Assembly (NCBI GenBank): GCA_943913655.1
Contig: CALTZA010000005.1
Coordinates: 51,646-115,645 of the forward strand
Source of the DNA: an uncultured Francisella sp.
GTDB lineage: Bacteria > Pseudomonadota > Gammaproteobacteria > Burkholderiales > Neisseriaceae
Direction: 5' to 3'
DNA: 64,000 bases
Shown: positions 17,796 to 25,945 of the stretch, one piece after another
How positions within the stretch are numbered: position 1 is the stretch's first letter
Layout: each line of letters starts with the position of its first letter
Translations under genes and position numbers: made by a program
Notes under the pieces: generated by a model
Seen by the model: only the letters and a program-made list of their open reading frames with translations
Told to the model about the DNA's origin: nothing
The model's database searches: none

Positions 17796-19634
17796 ATGTG
17801 CGGTATTGTAGGAGCGATTAGACAATCAGGGAATGCCGTTGAATTTTTATTAAACGGCTTAAAAAAAATGGAATACCGGGGATACGATTCTTCGGGAATG
17901 GCTGTATTAACTCCTTCTGGCTTGCAGTGTCTGCGACGGGTGGGGCGGGTTCATGAATTAGAAAAAGCCTTATCTGAAAAAGAGATGAGTGCTCATTTGG
18001 GTATGGCACATACCCGTTGGGCAACACATGGTGCAGTGAGTGAGCCGAATGCGCATCCACAAATTTCCCATCACACCATTGCGGTAGTGCATAACGGTAT
18101 TATAGAAAACTATCAACAGGAGAAAGAACGCTTACAATCCTTAGGCTATGTATTTAAATCACAAACAGATACAGAAGTGATTGCGCATGTCATTTATGAA
18201 GCTTACCAATGTCATCAAGATTTATTTAGAGCAGTGCGTGAAGCGTGCAGGCATCTAGAAGGTAGTTATTCCATTGGTGTTTTGTCTGCTACAGAGCCTC
18301 AGCGTTTGGTTGTGGCCAAAACAGGTTGCCCACTATTAATTGGTTTGGCTACCGATGCCAGTTATTTTTCTTCAGATGTGGCTGCTTTGGTTACTTATAC
18401 ACGAGAAGTCGTTTATCTTGAAGATGGTGATGTTGCCGCCATCACAAGTCATGGTGTAGAAAAAATTGTTAATTTTAATGGTAAAGAAGTTAAACGTCAG
18501 ATTAAAGAGTCGCAAGTCCCTTTAACTTCCCTTGAATTGGGCTCTTATGATCATTTCATGCAAAAAGAGATTCATGAGCAGCCCAAGGCTATCACTGATA
18601 CAAGTGAAGGGGTATTATTATTAGGTTTTATCCCAGAGCTTTTTGGTGAAGGAGCAGGGGAAGTATTACAAGATGTAGAAAAAGTATGTATTTTGGCCTG
18701 TGGAAGTTCCTATTATGCTGGCTTAGCAGCCAAGTATTGGATGGAAGAAATTGCCAAATTGCCAGTGGAGGTAGAGATAGCTAGTGAATATCGTTATCGT
18801 GATGTCATCAGCCATCCCAAGAATTTGATTGTCACTGTTTCTCAGTCAGGTGAGACTTTAGATACTATAGAGGCGTTAAGGCGAGCAAAATCTTTGGGAC
18901 ATCATAAGACTTTGGGTATTTGCAATGTTATGGAAAGCCAACTAGCGCGCGAAAACGCTTTGATGTTTTATACTCGAGCAGGTTCTGAGATTTGTGTTGC
19001 TTCTACTAAGGCTTTTACCACGCAATTAATTGCTTTATTTGTTTTGACCGTGACCTTAGGTCGCCTTAAAGGCACAGTAAAAGCAGCAGCAGCAGATTAC
19101 TATTTAGAGTCCTTGCGCCATGTCCCGGGGGAGGTTCAATCGGCCTTAAATTTAGAGCCTCAAATCAAAGCTTGGGCTACTAATTACTTTGCCCTCAAAC
19201 AAAATGCCTTATTTTTAGGGCGAGGTATTCATTATTGTGTGGCTTTGGAAGGAGCTTTAAAGCTAAAGGAGATTACTTATGTCCATGCAGAAGCTTATCC
19301 TGCAGGAGAATTAAAACATGGTCCTTTGGCTTTGGTAGATAAGCAGATGCCGGTTGTGGTGATTGCACCAAATGATGCTTTATTGAATAAACTAAAAAAT
19401 AATATGCAGGAAGTCTCAGCACGAGGAGGGGAACTTTTTGTGTTTGCTGATGCCGATACCAATTATGAAGGAACAGATAATATCCATGTTATTCGTACCC
19501 CACGACACATTGGTGTGTTATCAGTACTAGTACATACTATTGCGGTACAGTTACTAGCTTATCATACAGCTTTGGCTAAAGGAACTGATGTTGATAAACC
19601 AAGAAATTTGGCGAAAGCAGTGACAGTAGAGTAG
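17796..19634 (+). CDS. glmS: Glutamine-fructose-6-phosphate aminotransferase
   Basis: First step of hexosamine synthesis. Starts MCGIVGAI with the catalytic N-terminal Cys (after Met removal), then GYDSSGMAV and HTRWATHGAVSEPNAHP of the Ntn amidotransferase domain. Two SIS domains follow, with ACGSSYYAGL near residue 300, SQSGETLDT near 345, and the C-terminal DKPRNLAKAVTVE that is invariant in GlmS. At 612 aa it is full length (E. coli 609). An AAGGAGGGAA Shine-Dalgarno lies just before the ATG, inside the end of glmU. No riboswitch-like or ribozyme leader fits in the 2-base gap. Confidence 0.97.
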   Translation: MCGIVGAIRQSGNAVEFLLNGLKKMEYRGYDSSGMAVLTPSGLQCLRRVGRVHELEKALSEKEMSAHLGMAHTRWATHGAVSEPNAHPQISHHTIAVVHNGIIENYQQEKERLQSLGYVFKSQTDTEVIAHVIYEAYQCHQDLFRAVREACRHLEGSYSIGVLSATEPQRLVVAKTGCPLLIGLATDASYFSSDVAALVTYTREVVYLEDGDVAAITSHGVEKIVNFNGKEVKRQIKESQVPLTSLELGSYDHFMQKEIHEQPKAITDTSEGVLLLGFIPELFGEGAGEVLQDVEKVCILACGSSYYAGLAAKYWMEEIAKLPVEVEIASEYRYRDVISHPKNLIVTVSQSGETLDTIEALRRAKSLGHHKTLGICNVMESQLARENALMFYTRAGSEICVASTKAFTTQLIALFVLTVTLGRLKGTVKAAAADYYLESLRHVPGEVQSALNLEPQIKAWATNYFALKQNALFLGRGIHYCVALEGALKLKEITYVHAEAYPAGELKHGPLALVDKQMPVVVIAPNDALLNKLKNNMQEVSARGGELFVFADADTNYEGTDNIHVIRTPRHIGVLSVLVHTIAVQLLAYHTALAKGTDVDKPRNLAKAVTVE

Positions 19635-19637
19635 CCT

Positions 19638-20465
19638 ATGCCGGAACTACCGGAAGTAGAAACCACTAAACGTGTACTTTGGCATCATTTAAAAGGGCAA
19701 ATGATCACACAAGTGCAGGTGCGCATTACACGTTTACGTTTTGTTATTTCTCCTACTATTTATCATTTAAAAAATCAGACTGTCTTAGATTTGCAGCGCC
19801 GTGGAAAATATTTAATTTGGTATTTACCCTCAGGGAGAATATTATTTCATTTAGGTATGACGGGCTTTTTTAAAATTTTGCCGACTTATCTACCACCTGA
19901 CAAGCATGATCACCTAGATGTGTGTTTACAGAGTGGCAAAGTAATACGTTATAACGATGTTCGCCGTTTTGGTTGCTGTTTATGGCTTAATGAAGGAGAA
20001 GATAGCCCTCTTTTAGCACATTTAGGAGTAGAACCTTTTAGTAAGGAGTTGACTGTTTCTTACTTGCAATCGTGTTTTGCCAAAAGAACAATAGTTATTA
20101 AAATTGCTTTAATGGATGCTCGCTTAATTGTAGGTGTGGGAAATATTTACGCTTGCGAAAGTTTATTTATAGCAGGTATTCATCCACAGACACCTGTTTA
20201 TCTTTTGTGTCCTAAAGATCTTGAAAAATTGATCATGGCGATGCGTATGGTATTAACAAAAGCTATTGAGTCTGGAGGAAGCAGTATTCGTGATTTTAAG
20301 CAGCCAAGTGGACAACTTGGTTATTTTGTTAACTTTCTTAAAGTATATGGGCGCGCGGGAAAAGCTTGTTTGTTATGCGCCACTACTATAGAAAAAACAA
20401 TTATTGCTGGGCGCAGCAGTTTTTTCTGTCCCCACTGTCAGCCAAAACTATTGTTAAATAAATGA
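19638..20465 (+). CDS. mutM: Formamidopyrimidine-DNA glycosylase
   Basis: Base-excision repair enzyme removing 8-oxoguanine and FaPy lesions. Starts MPELPEVETT: the N-terminal Pro (Schiff base) and the Glu of PELPE are the catalytic pair. Also visible are HLGMTG, RYNDVRRFG, GVGNIYACESLF (the H2TH region) and a C-terminal zinc finger CLLC...CPHC with the GRSSFFCP block. Length 275 aa is usual. It starts 3 bases after glmS and is probably the last gene of that run. The E. coli partners rpmBG are not nearby, and coaD is two genes away. Confidence 0.96.
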   Translation: MPELPEVETTKRVLWHHLKGQMITQVQVRITRLRFVISPTIYHLKNQTVLDLQRRGKYLIWYLPSGRILFHLGMTGFFKILPTYLPPDKHDHLDVCLQSGKVIRYNDVRRFGCCLWLNEGEDSPLLAHLGVEPFSKELTVSYLQSCFAKRTIVIKIALMDARLIVGVGNIYACESLFIAGIHPQTPVYLLCPKDLEKLIMAMRMVLTKAIESGGSSIRDFKQPSGQLGYFVNFLKVYGRAGKACLLCATTIEKTIIAGRSSFFCPHCQPKLLLNK

Positions 20466-20753
20466 GTAAGCTGATAAAAAAACTTTACTCTAAAATGTAG
20501 ATAATATAATGAAAAAACTAAACAAATTAACTTCTTGTATTATTATGGCTAGCAAATCTAAAAACAAAAGACTCATAGTAAGGCCATAAACAACCGTTTT
20601 TTTGAAGTTAGTGACGGCGTAAGCTTGTGCGCTACTTAGGCACATCTTTATTGCTGGTCCTAATTTAGTGCGTTAAAAAGTATGAGTAATTTATGCGAAC
20701 AATTTGTTACTCCAGCAGGCTGGGGCATTGCAATATTAAAATTAGAAAAAAAG
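20466..20753. other. Intergenic region between mutM and rnpB, no supported gene
   Basis: 288 bases of mostly AT-rich sequence. Two short unsupported frames exist: a 27-codon Lys-rich frame near 20508 (MKKLNKLTSCIIMA...) that could look like a truncated export signal, and a 26-codon frame near 20682 that runs into rnpB. Neither has a convincing ribosome-binding site, and no known RNA is recognised. The 3' flank of rnpB on the minus strand contains an T-rich run after its last bases that may help end transcription. Confidence 0.4.
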
Positions 20754-21124
20754 GACAAGTAGATCGATAAGCCGGGTTCTGTCGTGGACAATCATTTATC
20801 TAGGTGATTTGTCACCAAATTCACTCAAGCGATCTACCCAAACACAATGCGAGCCGCATTATAGTGTTCTATTTGATCTTGCTCCCAATGGGGTTTGGCC
20901 TGCCATCAACTGTTACCAGTGATGCGGTGTGCTCTTACCACACCTTTTCACCCTTGCCAATTCTATGAGAAATAGGCGGTTTTACTTTCTGTTCCACTTT
21001 CCGTCACCTCACGGTGCCCAGCCGTTAGCTGGCATTGCGCTCTGTGGAGCCCGGACTTTCCTCTACACCCAGCATGATCTTAAAAAATATCAAGGGGGTG
21101 CAGCGACTGCCTGATCTACTTGTC
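20754..21124 (-). ncRNA. rnpB: RNase P RNA, bacterial type A
   Basis: Catalytic RNA that trims tRNA 5' leaders. Read on the minus strand, it carries the universal P4 5' half GAGGAAAGTCCGGGCT (about 21050-21065), the AAGGGTGAAAAGGTG and GGTAAGAGCACACCGC segments, GGTAACAGT, the loop GGAGCAAGATCAAATAGA, and the 3' half of P4 CACGACAGAACCCGGCTTA near 20775. The terminal P1 helix is formed by GACAAGTAGATC at the 5' end (21124 downward) and GATCTACTTGTC at the 3' end, a perfect pairing that sets both ends. About 371 nt, like E. coli M1 RNA (377). Confidence 0.97.
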
Positions 21125-21137
21125 ACCTAGTAATTTA

Positions 21138-21143
21138 ATTATA
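21138..21143 (-). promoter_or_regulatory. Extended -10 element for rnpB
   Basis: On the minus strand TGC-TATAAT (extended -10, TGnTATAAT) lies 14 bases before the mature 5' end of RNase P RNA. No convincing -35 is seen at the expected distance, consistent with an extended -10 promoter. Assignment is by position and consensus only. Confidence 0.5.
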
Positions 21144-21232
21144 GCATGACCATGTTTTTTATTTTTGTCTGTCAGAGAGTTCAAATTAAGCTATACTATG
21201 GCATATCCCCTAATGGTATGGAGAAGTTTCCT

Positions 21233-22363
21233 ATGCGTCAGCCTTCAGCAGTTTTGGTATCAACTGGTGTGTGCATTCCTCCTTATGCGGTCAGTAATGA
21301 TGAATTGGTGGAGAGTTTTAATCAATATGTTCACTGGTTTAATCAAATGCATGCCAAAGAAATTGAGTCAGGGAGGATTGAGCCCTTAAGGGAATCTAGC
21401 AGTAGCTTCATTGAAAAAGCATCTGGTATTAAAAATCGCTATTTTTTTGAGAAAGATGGAATTTTAGATATTCAGCGTATGGCACCTCGCATTGCAGAGC
21501 GTCCAAATGAGAGTTTGTCTTTACAGGCTGAGAAAGGCGTAAAAGCCAGCGAAGATGCTTTAAAGAATGCAGGCTTACTACCCAGTGATATTGATATGGT
21601 GGTATTGGCCTGCTCCAATATGCAGCGGCCTTATCCTGCAGTTTCAATAGAGATACAAAATGCTTTGGGTATTGAATCTGCTTTTGCTTATGATATGAAT
21701 GTTGCTTGTTCTAGCGCACTATTTGGTTTGTTTAATGCTTACACAGCAATTTTATCTGGAGCTATTAATACCGCACTGATTGTCAATGTGGAAATCTGTT
21801 CCGCACATCTTAATTTTAGAGATCGTGACAGTCATTTTATTTTTGGTGATGTGGCAACTGCTTTTATCATTAGGAGAGAAGACTTGGTATCTGAGCTTCA
21901 GGGTTTTCGTATTTTGGATTGCAGTTTGTTTACTCGATTTTCTAATAATATTCGTAATAATTTTGGGTTTCTTAACCGCGCTGATGAAGCACATCGAGAT
22001 GACCCAGATAAATTATTTATACAACAGGGTAAAAAGGTATTTCGCGAAGTATCACCTCAAGTGATTGAACATTTAAGCAAACAATTAGATAAACTTCATT
22101 TAACCCCGAGGGATATCAAGCGATTTTGGTTGCACCAGGCTAATTTGACTATGAATGAGCTAATATTAAAAAAATTATTAGGTAAAGATGTGTCTCAGGC
22201 AGATATGCCAATTATCTTAGATCGGTTTGCTAATACCAGTTCAGCGGGTAGTATTATGGCTTTACATCAATATCATCAAGATTTAGAGAGAGGGGATTTG
22301 GGCTTATTGTGTAGTTTTGGTGCGGGGTATTCGATTGGTTCGGCAATCTTAGAAAAGCGTTAA
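21233..22363 (+). CDS. 3-oxoacyl-ACP synthase III-like ketoacyl synthase
   Basis: A 376-aa thiolase-fold condensing enzyme related to FabH. The catalytic triad is visible: Cys in NVACSSALFG, His in FWLHQANL, Asn in FANTSSAGS. It is longer than classical FabH (~317 aa), with an N-terminal insertion containing the RESSSSFIEKASGIKNRYF motif; such long KAS III proteins occur in many gammaproteobacteria. Start chosen at ATG 21233, nine bases after GGAG; the frame is open upstream to 21146, but that part is not protein-like. Likely acts in initiating fatty-acid synthesis or a related acyl condensation. coaD follows 6 bases downstream. Confidence 0.86.
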   Translation: MRQPSAVLVSTGVCIPPYAVSNDELVESFNQYVHWFNQMHAKEIESGRIEPLRESSSSFIEKASGIKNRYFFEKDGILDIQRMAPRIAERPNESLSLQAEKGVKASEDALKNAGLLPSDIDMVVLACSNMQRPYPAVSIEIQNALGIESAFAYDMNVACSSALFGLFNAYTAILSGAINTALIVNVEICSAHLNFRDRDSHFIFGDVATAFIIRREDLVSELQGFRILDCSLFTRFSNNIRNNFGFLNRADEAHRDDPDKLFIQQGKKVFREVSPQVIEHLSKQLDKLHLTPRDIKRFWLHQANLTMNELILKKLLGKDVSQADMPIILDRFANTSSAGSIMALHQYHQDLERGDLGLLCSFGAGYSIGSAILEKR

Positions 22364-22369
22364 ATAATC

Positions 22370-22873
22370 ATGTTACAAGAAATGATGATTTACGCGGGTA
22401 CCTTTGATCCACCAACTTACGGACACCTATGGCTAATTCAAGAAGCTGCCTCTTTATTTTCACACATTGTGGTGGCTGTGGGTTTTAGTCTTGAAAAAAA
22501 AACCACTTATTCTTTGGATGAACGCCTAATGATGTTGCAAAATATTACCAAAGATATTGACAACGTTAGTATTGATTATTTCAAAAATATGTATCTGGCC
22601 GAATATGCCCATCAAAAAGGTGCTAAAGGTATTGTGAGGGGGATCCGTTCGATGTCAGATTATGAATATGAGCGCATAATTTGCTATGTTAACGCCGATA
22701 TTTGTCCAAGTATTAGCACTGTTTTCTTATTTCCGCCGCGAGAATATTCAGAGATCTCTTCAACCTTAGTAAAAAGCTTAATTGGTTTTAAGAATTGGCA
22801 AAAGGTTATTCGCCAATATGTGCCAGAAGCAGTTGCTTTATTAATGGAGGAAAAAACAAAAAATCCCAAATAG
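22370..22873 (+). CDS. coaD: Phosphopantetheine adenylyltransferase
   Basis: Converts 4'-phosphopantetheine and ATP to dephospho-CoA. Nucleotidyltransferase T-x-G-H motif is in YAGTFDPPTYGHLWLI; the family block KGIVRGIRSMSDYEYE follows, then SEISSTLVK near residue 125. Length 167 aa (E. coli 159). It is more divergent than its neighbours after the first histidine: HLWLI replaces the usual HxDI. It sits directly after a KAS III-like gene, linking CoA synthesis with acyl condensation by position only. A 49-base gap leads to metZ. Confidence 0.9.
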   Translation: MLQEMMIYAGTFDPPTYGHLWLIQEAASLFSHIVVAVGFSLEKKTTYSLDERLMMLQNITKDIDNVSIDYFKNMYLAEYAHQKGAKGIVRGIRSMSDYEYERIICYVNADICPSISTVFLFPPREYSEISSTLVKSLIGFKNWQKVIRQYVPEAVALLMEEKTKNPK

Positions 22874-22922
22874 ATCAATCAAAAGCCCTGTTATTTTTCT
22901 ATTTTTTTCAATAGGAGATCCT

Positions 22923-24086
22923 ATGAAAAAATATCATCCAGAGACATTAGCTATCCACGGTTTCAAAGAAGAGAGTGCTTATTTAGAGCAAAATCAAGCG
23001 CTATTTTTGACCAGTAGTTTTAAATTTCCTGATGCACAAACAGCAAAGCAGCTTTTTTTAGGAAATAAAGAGGGCTATACCTATAGTCGCGCTGCGAATC
23101 CCACAGTTAACACTTTTGTTCAGCGTTTGGCTCTTTTAGAAGAGGCAGCGGCAGGGCAAGCAACGGCAACGGGTATGGCCGCCATTCAGGCCACTTTTCT
23201 TAGCTTTTTGAAGGCGGGAGACCATTTGGTGGTGAGCCAAGAATTATTTGGTACTACTATCAGTTTAATTGATCTGGTAAAAGAACTTGGTATTGCAGTA
23301 ACAGAAGTAAAACTAAAGGATTTAACTGCCTGGCAAGAGGCGATTCAACCTAACACTAAATTGTTTTTTGTAGAAACGCCTTCTAATCCTTTGGGAGAGG
23401 TTGTGGATATTGCTCAACTTGCTGCTATTGCGCATCGGCAGGATATTTTATTAGCAGTTGACAATACTTTTTGCACCCCTGTATTACAGAGACCGCTTCT
23501 TTTGGGAGCAGATTTGGTTATTCATTCTGCTACTAAATGGATTGATGGTCAGGGACGTGTGTCTGGAGGAGCGATTTTAGGCAATCATACTCTCGTAAAT
23601 AAAATATGGATGCATGTCAAAACAGCGGGACAAACTTTATCTTCTTTTAATGCCTGGATTTTACTTTCTGGAGTAGAGACATTATATGCACGGGTAGAAA
23701 AACAGAGTCATTCGGCTAAGCAATTAGCACAATGGTTGGAACACCATCCCAAAATAGAGAAGGTATTTTATACTGGACTTGCTTCTCACCCGCAAAAGCG
23801 AATCATTGATCGACAGCAGAAAGCTGGGGGTGCGGTATTGAGTTTTCGTGTTAAAGGGGGAAGAAAAGAAGCCTGGCAGATAATTGATAATATTCGGCTT
23901 TTTTGCAAGACGGGTAATCTAGGAGATGTACGTTCTATTATTACTCATCCATTTACTACCACTCATGCACGCGTGAGTGCCGAGCGAAAAAATCAAGTAG
24001 GTATCACTGAAAACTTGATACGCATTTCTGTGGGCTTAGAACACATTGAAGATTTACAAGAAGCTTTAGATGAAGTTCTTAATTAA
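22923..24086 (+). CDS. metZ: O-succinylhomoserine sulfhydrylase
   Basis: PLP enzyme of the Cys/Met-metabolism family that adds sulfide directly to O-succinylhomoserine to make homocysteine. The PLP lysine is in HSATKWIDGQGR, where DGQGR is diagnostic of the MetZ branch rather than MetB or MetC. Other motifs: YTYSRAANPTV, TGMAAIQATFLS (PLP phosphate region), ETPSNPLGEVVD and the C-terminal ITHPFTTTHARV, with RISVGLEHIEDLQ. Length 387 aa is usual. A good AGGAG precedes the ATG by five bases. Its presence suggests the direct sulfhydrylation route to methionine in this organism. Confidence 0.92.
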   Translation: MKKYHPETLAIHGFKEESAYLEQNQALFLTSSFKFPDAQTAKQLFLGNKEGYTYSRAANPTVNTFVQRLALLEEAAAGQATATGMAAIQATFLSFLKAGDHLVVSQELFGTTISLIDLVKELGIAVTEVKLKDLTAWQEAIQPNTKLFFVETPSNPLGEVVDIAQLAAIAHRQDILLAVDNTFCTPVLQRPLLLGADLVIHSATKWIDGQGRVSGGAILGNHTLVNKIWMHVKTAGQTLSSFNAWILLSGVETLYARVEKQSHSAKQLAQWLEHHPKIEKVFYTGLASHPQKRIIDRQQKAGGAVLSFRVKGGRKEAWQIIDNIRLFCKTGNLGDVRSIITHPFTTTHARVSAERKNQVGITENLIRISVGLEHIEDLQEALDEVLN

Positions 24087-24284
24087 TGCGGCTTTTTAAT
24101 ACTACTGTCAGTGAAAAAACAAGGGGAAGTAGAGAGATTTCTTTGGGCAAGATGTTCTCTTATTTTTCTACTAACCGTTAAAATAGTTAAAATACGTTAG
24201 AAACGATTCATATGTGTTAAAGTCATTTGATGAAAATCTACACGAAGTATATTATGCAACTAACGTAAAGGAGGAGGTATATAA

Positions 24285-24682
24285 ATGAAAAATTTGACTG
24301 AAGCAGTTTGCTTAAATGAAAAAGAATATGATTGTTTACTATTTCTGCAAAAGCAAAAGGATTAAATATGAACCAACTTTTTAAAAATGTTATCTATGAT
24401 AATAGAATGTGAAGTTTGCTGATGAAGCGTATCAGTAGCAATTGAAGAACTCTAAAACAATTTCTTTACAAGAGTTGTTGAAGAGATATGATCTATGAAT
24501 TTAGGTTCAGCTGCCTGTTTTAGAATAATTTACAAAAGCTAGGCAGTATATCGAAGAAAATAGCAAGTATCTCAAATTAGATCCACTCAGGATTGATAGG
24601 CAAGTCCCTAAAAGGTAATCTAAGGATATACTAGTGCTTAGAGCTGATACTTATGAAGTATTACTGCTCGATCAGAGGAACA
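24285..24682 (+). pseudogene. Decayed gene of unknown family
   Basis: A strong Shine-Dalgarno (AAAGGAGGAGG, about 24267-24277) leads to ATG 24285, but the frame closes after 26 codons at 24365. Reading on in the other frames gives protein-like stretches: MNQLFKNVIYDNR from 24369, KFADEAYQ, TISLQELLKRYDL, VQLPVLE, then FTKARQYIEENSKYLKLDP and DILVLRADTYEVLLL. They are broken by two frameshifts and about five in-frame stops. Most of the stops (TAG, TAA, TGA) could arise from CAG, CAA or CGA by single C-to-T changes. The remnant ends exactly where the inverted repeat copy begins (24683), so the two may have been joined by the same rearrangement. I do not recognise the family. Confidence 0.5.
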
Positions 24683-24961
24683 CAAACCAGCGATCAAATC
24701 AGCAGCAGCTAATAACAAATTAAGATAAATTGGAAAAGGTTTGATCTCACATGGTGCGCAGTGAGAATCAGCGGCCAAAACAGTATTAACTTCCACAGTT
24801 GGATGAACATCAACAGCAGGTTGAACATATTCTTGTACAGTATCTTCTGGCTCATTTGATTCAGCCAACAACATAGGGTTTGTTGCATACATCACTGTGT
24901 TGACACCAAAAACAGAAGTTAATGTAACTGTCAATTGTGAAAGTTTATGATTTGATCTCAT
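24638..24961 (-). pseudogene. Truncated copy of the giant autotransporter 5' end
   Basis: A 107-codon frame on the minus strand. Its first 93 codons match the start of the giant autotransporter (25667) with three residue changes (Thr for Ala at 13, Thr for Ala near 54, Ile for Val near 89). After the repeat ends at 24683 it runs through unrelated sequence for 14 codons and stops. It keeps the same ribosome-binding region (GGATATTAAGAAGATTAAAG before ATG). If translated, it would make an export signal plus a short Cys-containing peptide without any passenger or barrel. Most likely the remains of a second gene or of a local inverted duplication. Confidence 0.8.
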
Positions 24962-24983
24962 GACTTTAATCTTCTTAATATCC
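24683..24983 (-). repeat. Inverted repeat arm 1 (301 bp)
   Basis: On the minus strand this matches 25645-25945. Hand alignment shows 295 of 301 identical positions, and all six differences are transitions. The match begins at GGATATTAAG in the leader and ends at GCTGGTTTG in the coding part; both flanks then diverge completely. Confidence 0.92.
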
Positions 24984-25644
24984 TATAAAGTTAAACTAGA
25001 GATTACAGTTAACGCATTACAAGTCATATTAATATACATAAAAATTATCTATTACGCTAAACTCATATAACAAATTTATTTTAAATGATTATTTATTTTT
25101 AAAAAGAGTGAATTAATAAATAGTTATTGATAAAGATGGCTTTCAAATCAGGTAGAGAAGCGGTTTTCTTGATGATTAGTTTAATCATCATATTTTAGTT
25201 TTCATATAATTATTTGAATTTAAATAAAAATACTAATTCATACCTATTTATTCACTAATAGTATTGTTGCAAAAAAACAACAGTTTTTCATATTTAATTA
25301 GAAAAAGTATCGAAATATATTGATATGTAACATTTATAGTGTTTACAATAGAGCCCGTATATGTGTATCGCTGCTCCTCCTTGAAAATAAACCCGCGTTG
25401 TTAGCATGAGCTTAGGTTTCTAGGGGGCAAGCCCAGAACAAAGTTAAGCCGAAGTTATTAAGAGAGCATGAATCAGATAGATTATGCAGGTAATTTCGCA
25501 TAATTATTAGTGTTAAGTTAATTTTTTAAGCTTCTAACAAGAGCAGGGGGCGCTCTATTTAGAGGCTTTGGGCAAAACTATAAACTATAGTCGATATTAC
25601 ATATACAGTTGTAGTGCTGTAGTTTTGTTTAACCCGGTTATTTA
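24984..25644. other. Spacer between the inverted repeat arms
   Basis: 661 bases, very AT-rich in the left two-thirds, with a slightly higher GC patch at about 25380-25580. It contains a perfect 8-bp inverted repeat GATGATTA-GTT-TAATCATC at 25171-25189, and a small AGAGC/GCTCT hairpin at about 25540-25556. A 20-codon frame at about 25136 has no ribosome site. No known gene or RNA is seen. It must hold the promoter of the giant gene on one side and could drive the truncated copy on the other; no confident -35/-10 pair was found. Confidence 0.5.
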
Positions 25645-25945
25645 GGATATTAAGAGGATTAAAGTCATGAGATCAAATCATAAACTTTCACAATTGACAG
25701 TTGCATTAACTTCTGTTTTTGGTGTCAACACAGTGATGTATGCAACAAACCCTATGTTGTTGGCTGAATCAAATGAGCCAGAAGATACTGTACAAGAATA
25801 TGTTCAACCTGCTGTTGATGTTCATCCAGCTGTGGAAGTTAATACTGTTTTGGCCGCTGATTCTCACTGCGCACCATGCGAGATTAAACCTTTTCCAATT
25901 TATCTTAATTTGTTATTAGCTGCTGCTGATTTGGTCGCTGGTTTG
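25645..25945 (+). repeat. Inverted repeat arm 2 (301 bp)
   Basis: Partner of 24683-24983. It covers 22 bases of leader with the ribosome-binding site and the first 93 codons of the giant autotransporter. Near identity across both leader and codons suggests recent duplication or ongoing gene conversion. Confidence 0.92.

Noticed and set aside
17780..17796. glmS ribozyme or riboswitch in front of glmS
   Set aside because: Only two bases separate glmU and glmS; no room for such a leader.
20466..20753. Possible tmRNA or other small RNA between mutM and rnpB
   Set aside because: No tmRNA ends, tag frame or tRNA-like domain could be found.
20929..21114. 61-codon plus-strand frame inside rnpB
   Set aside because: Fully inside the RNase P RNA on the opposite strand; a shadow frame.
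25171..25189. GATGATTA-GTT-TAATCATC hairpin in the spacer as a terminator
   Set aside because: Short AT stem without a clean T-tract; no gene to terminate on either side.
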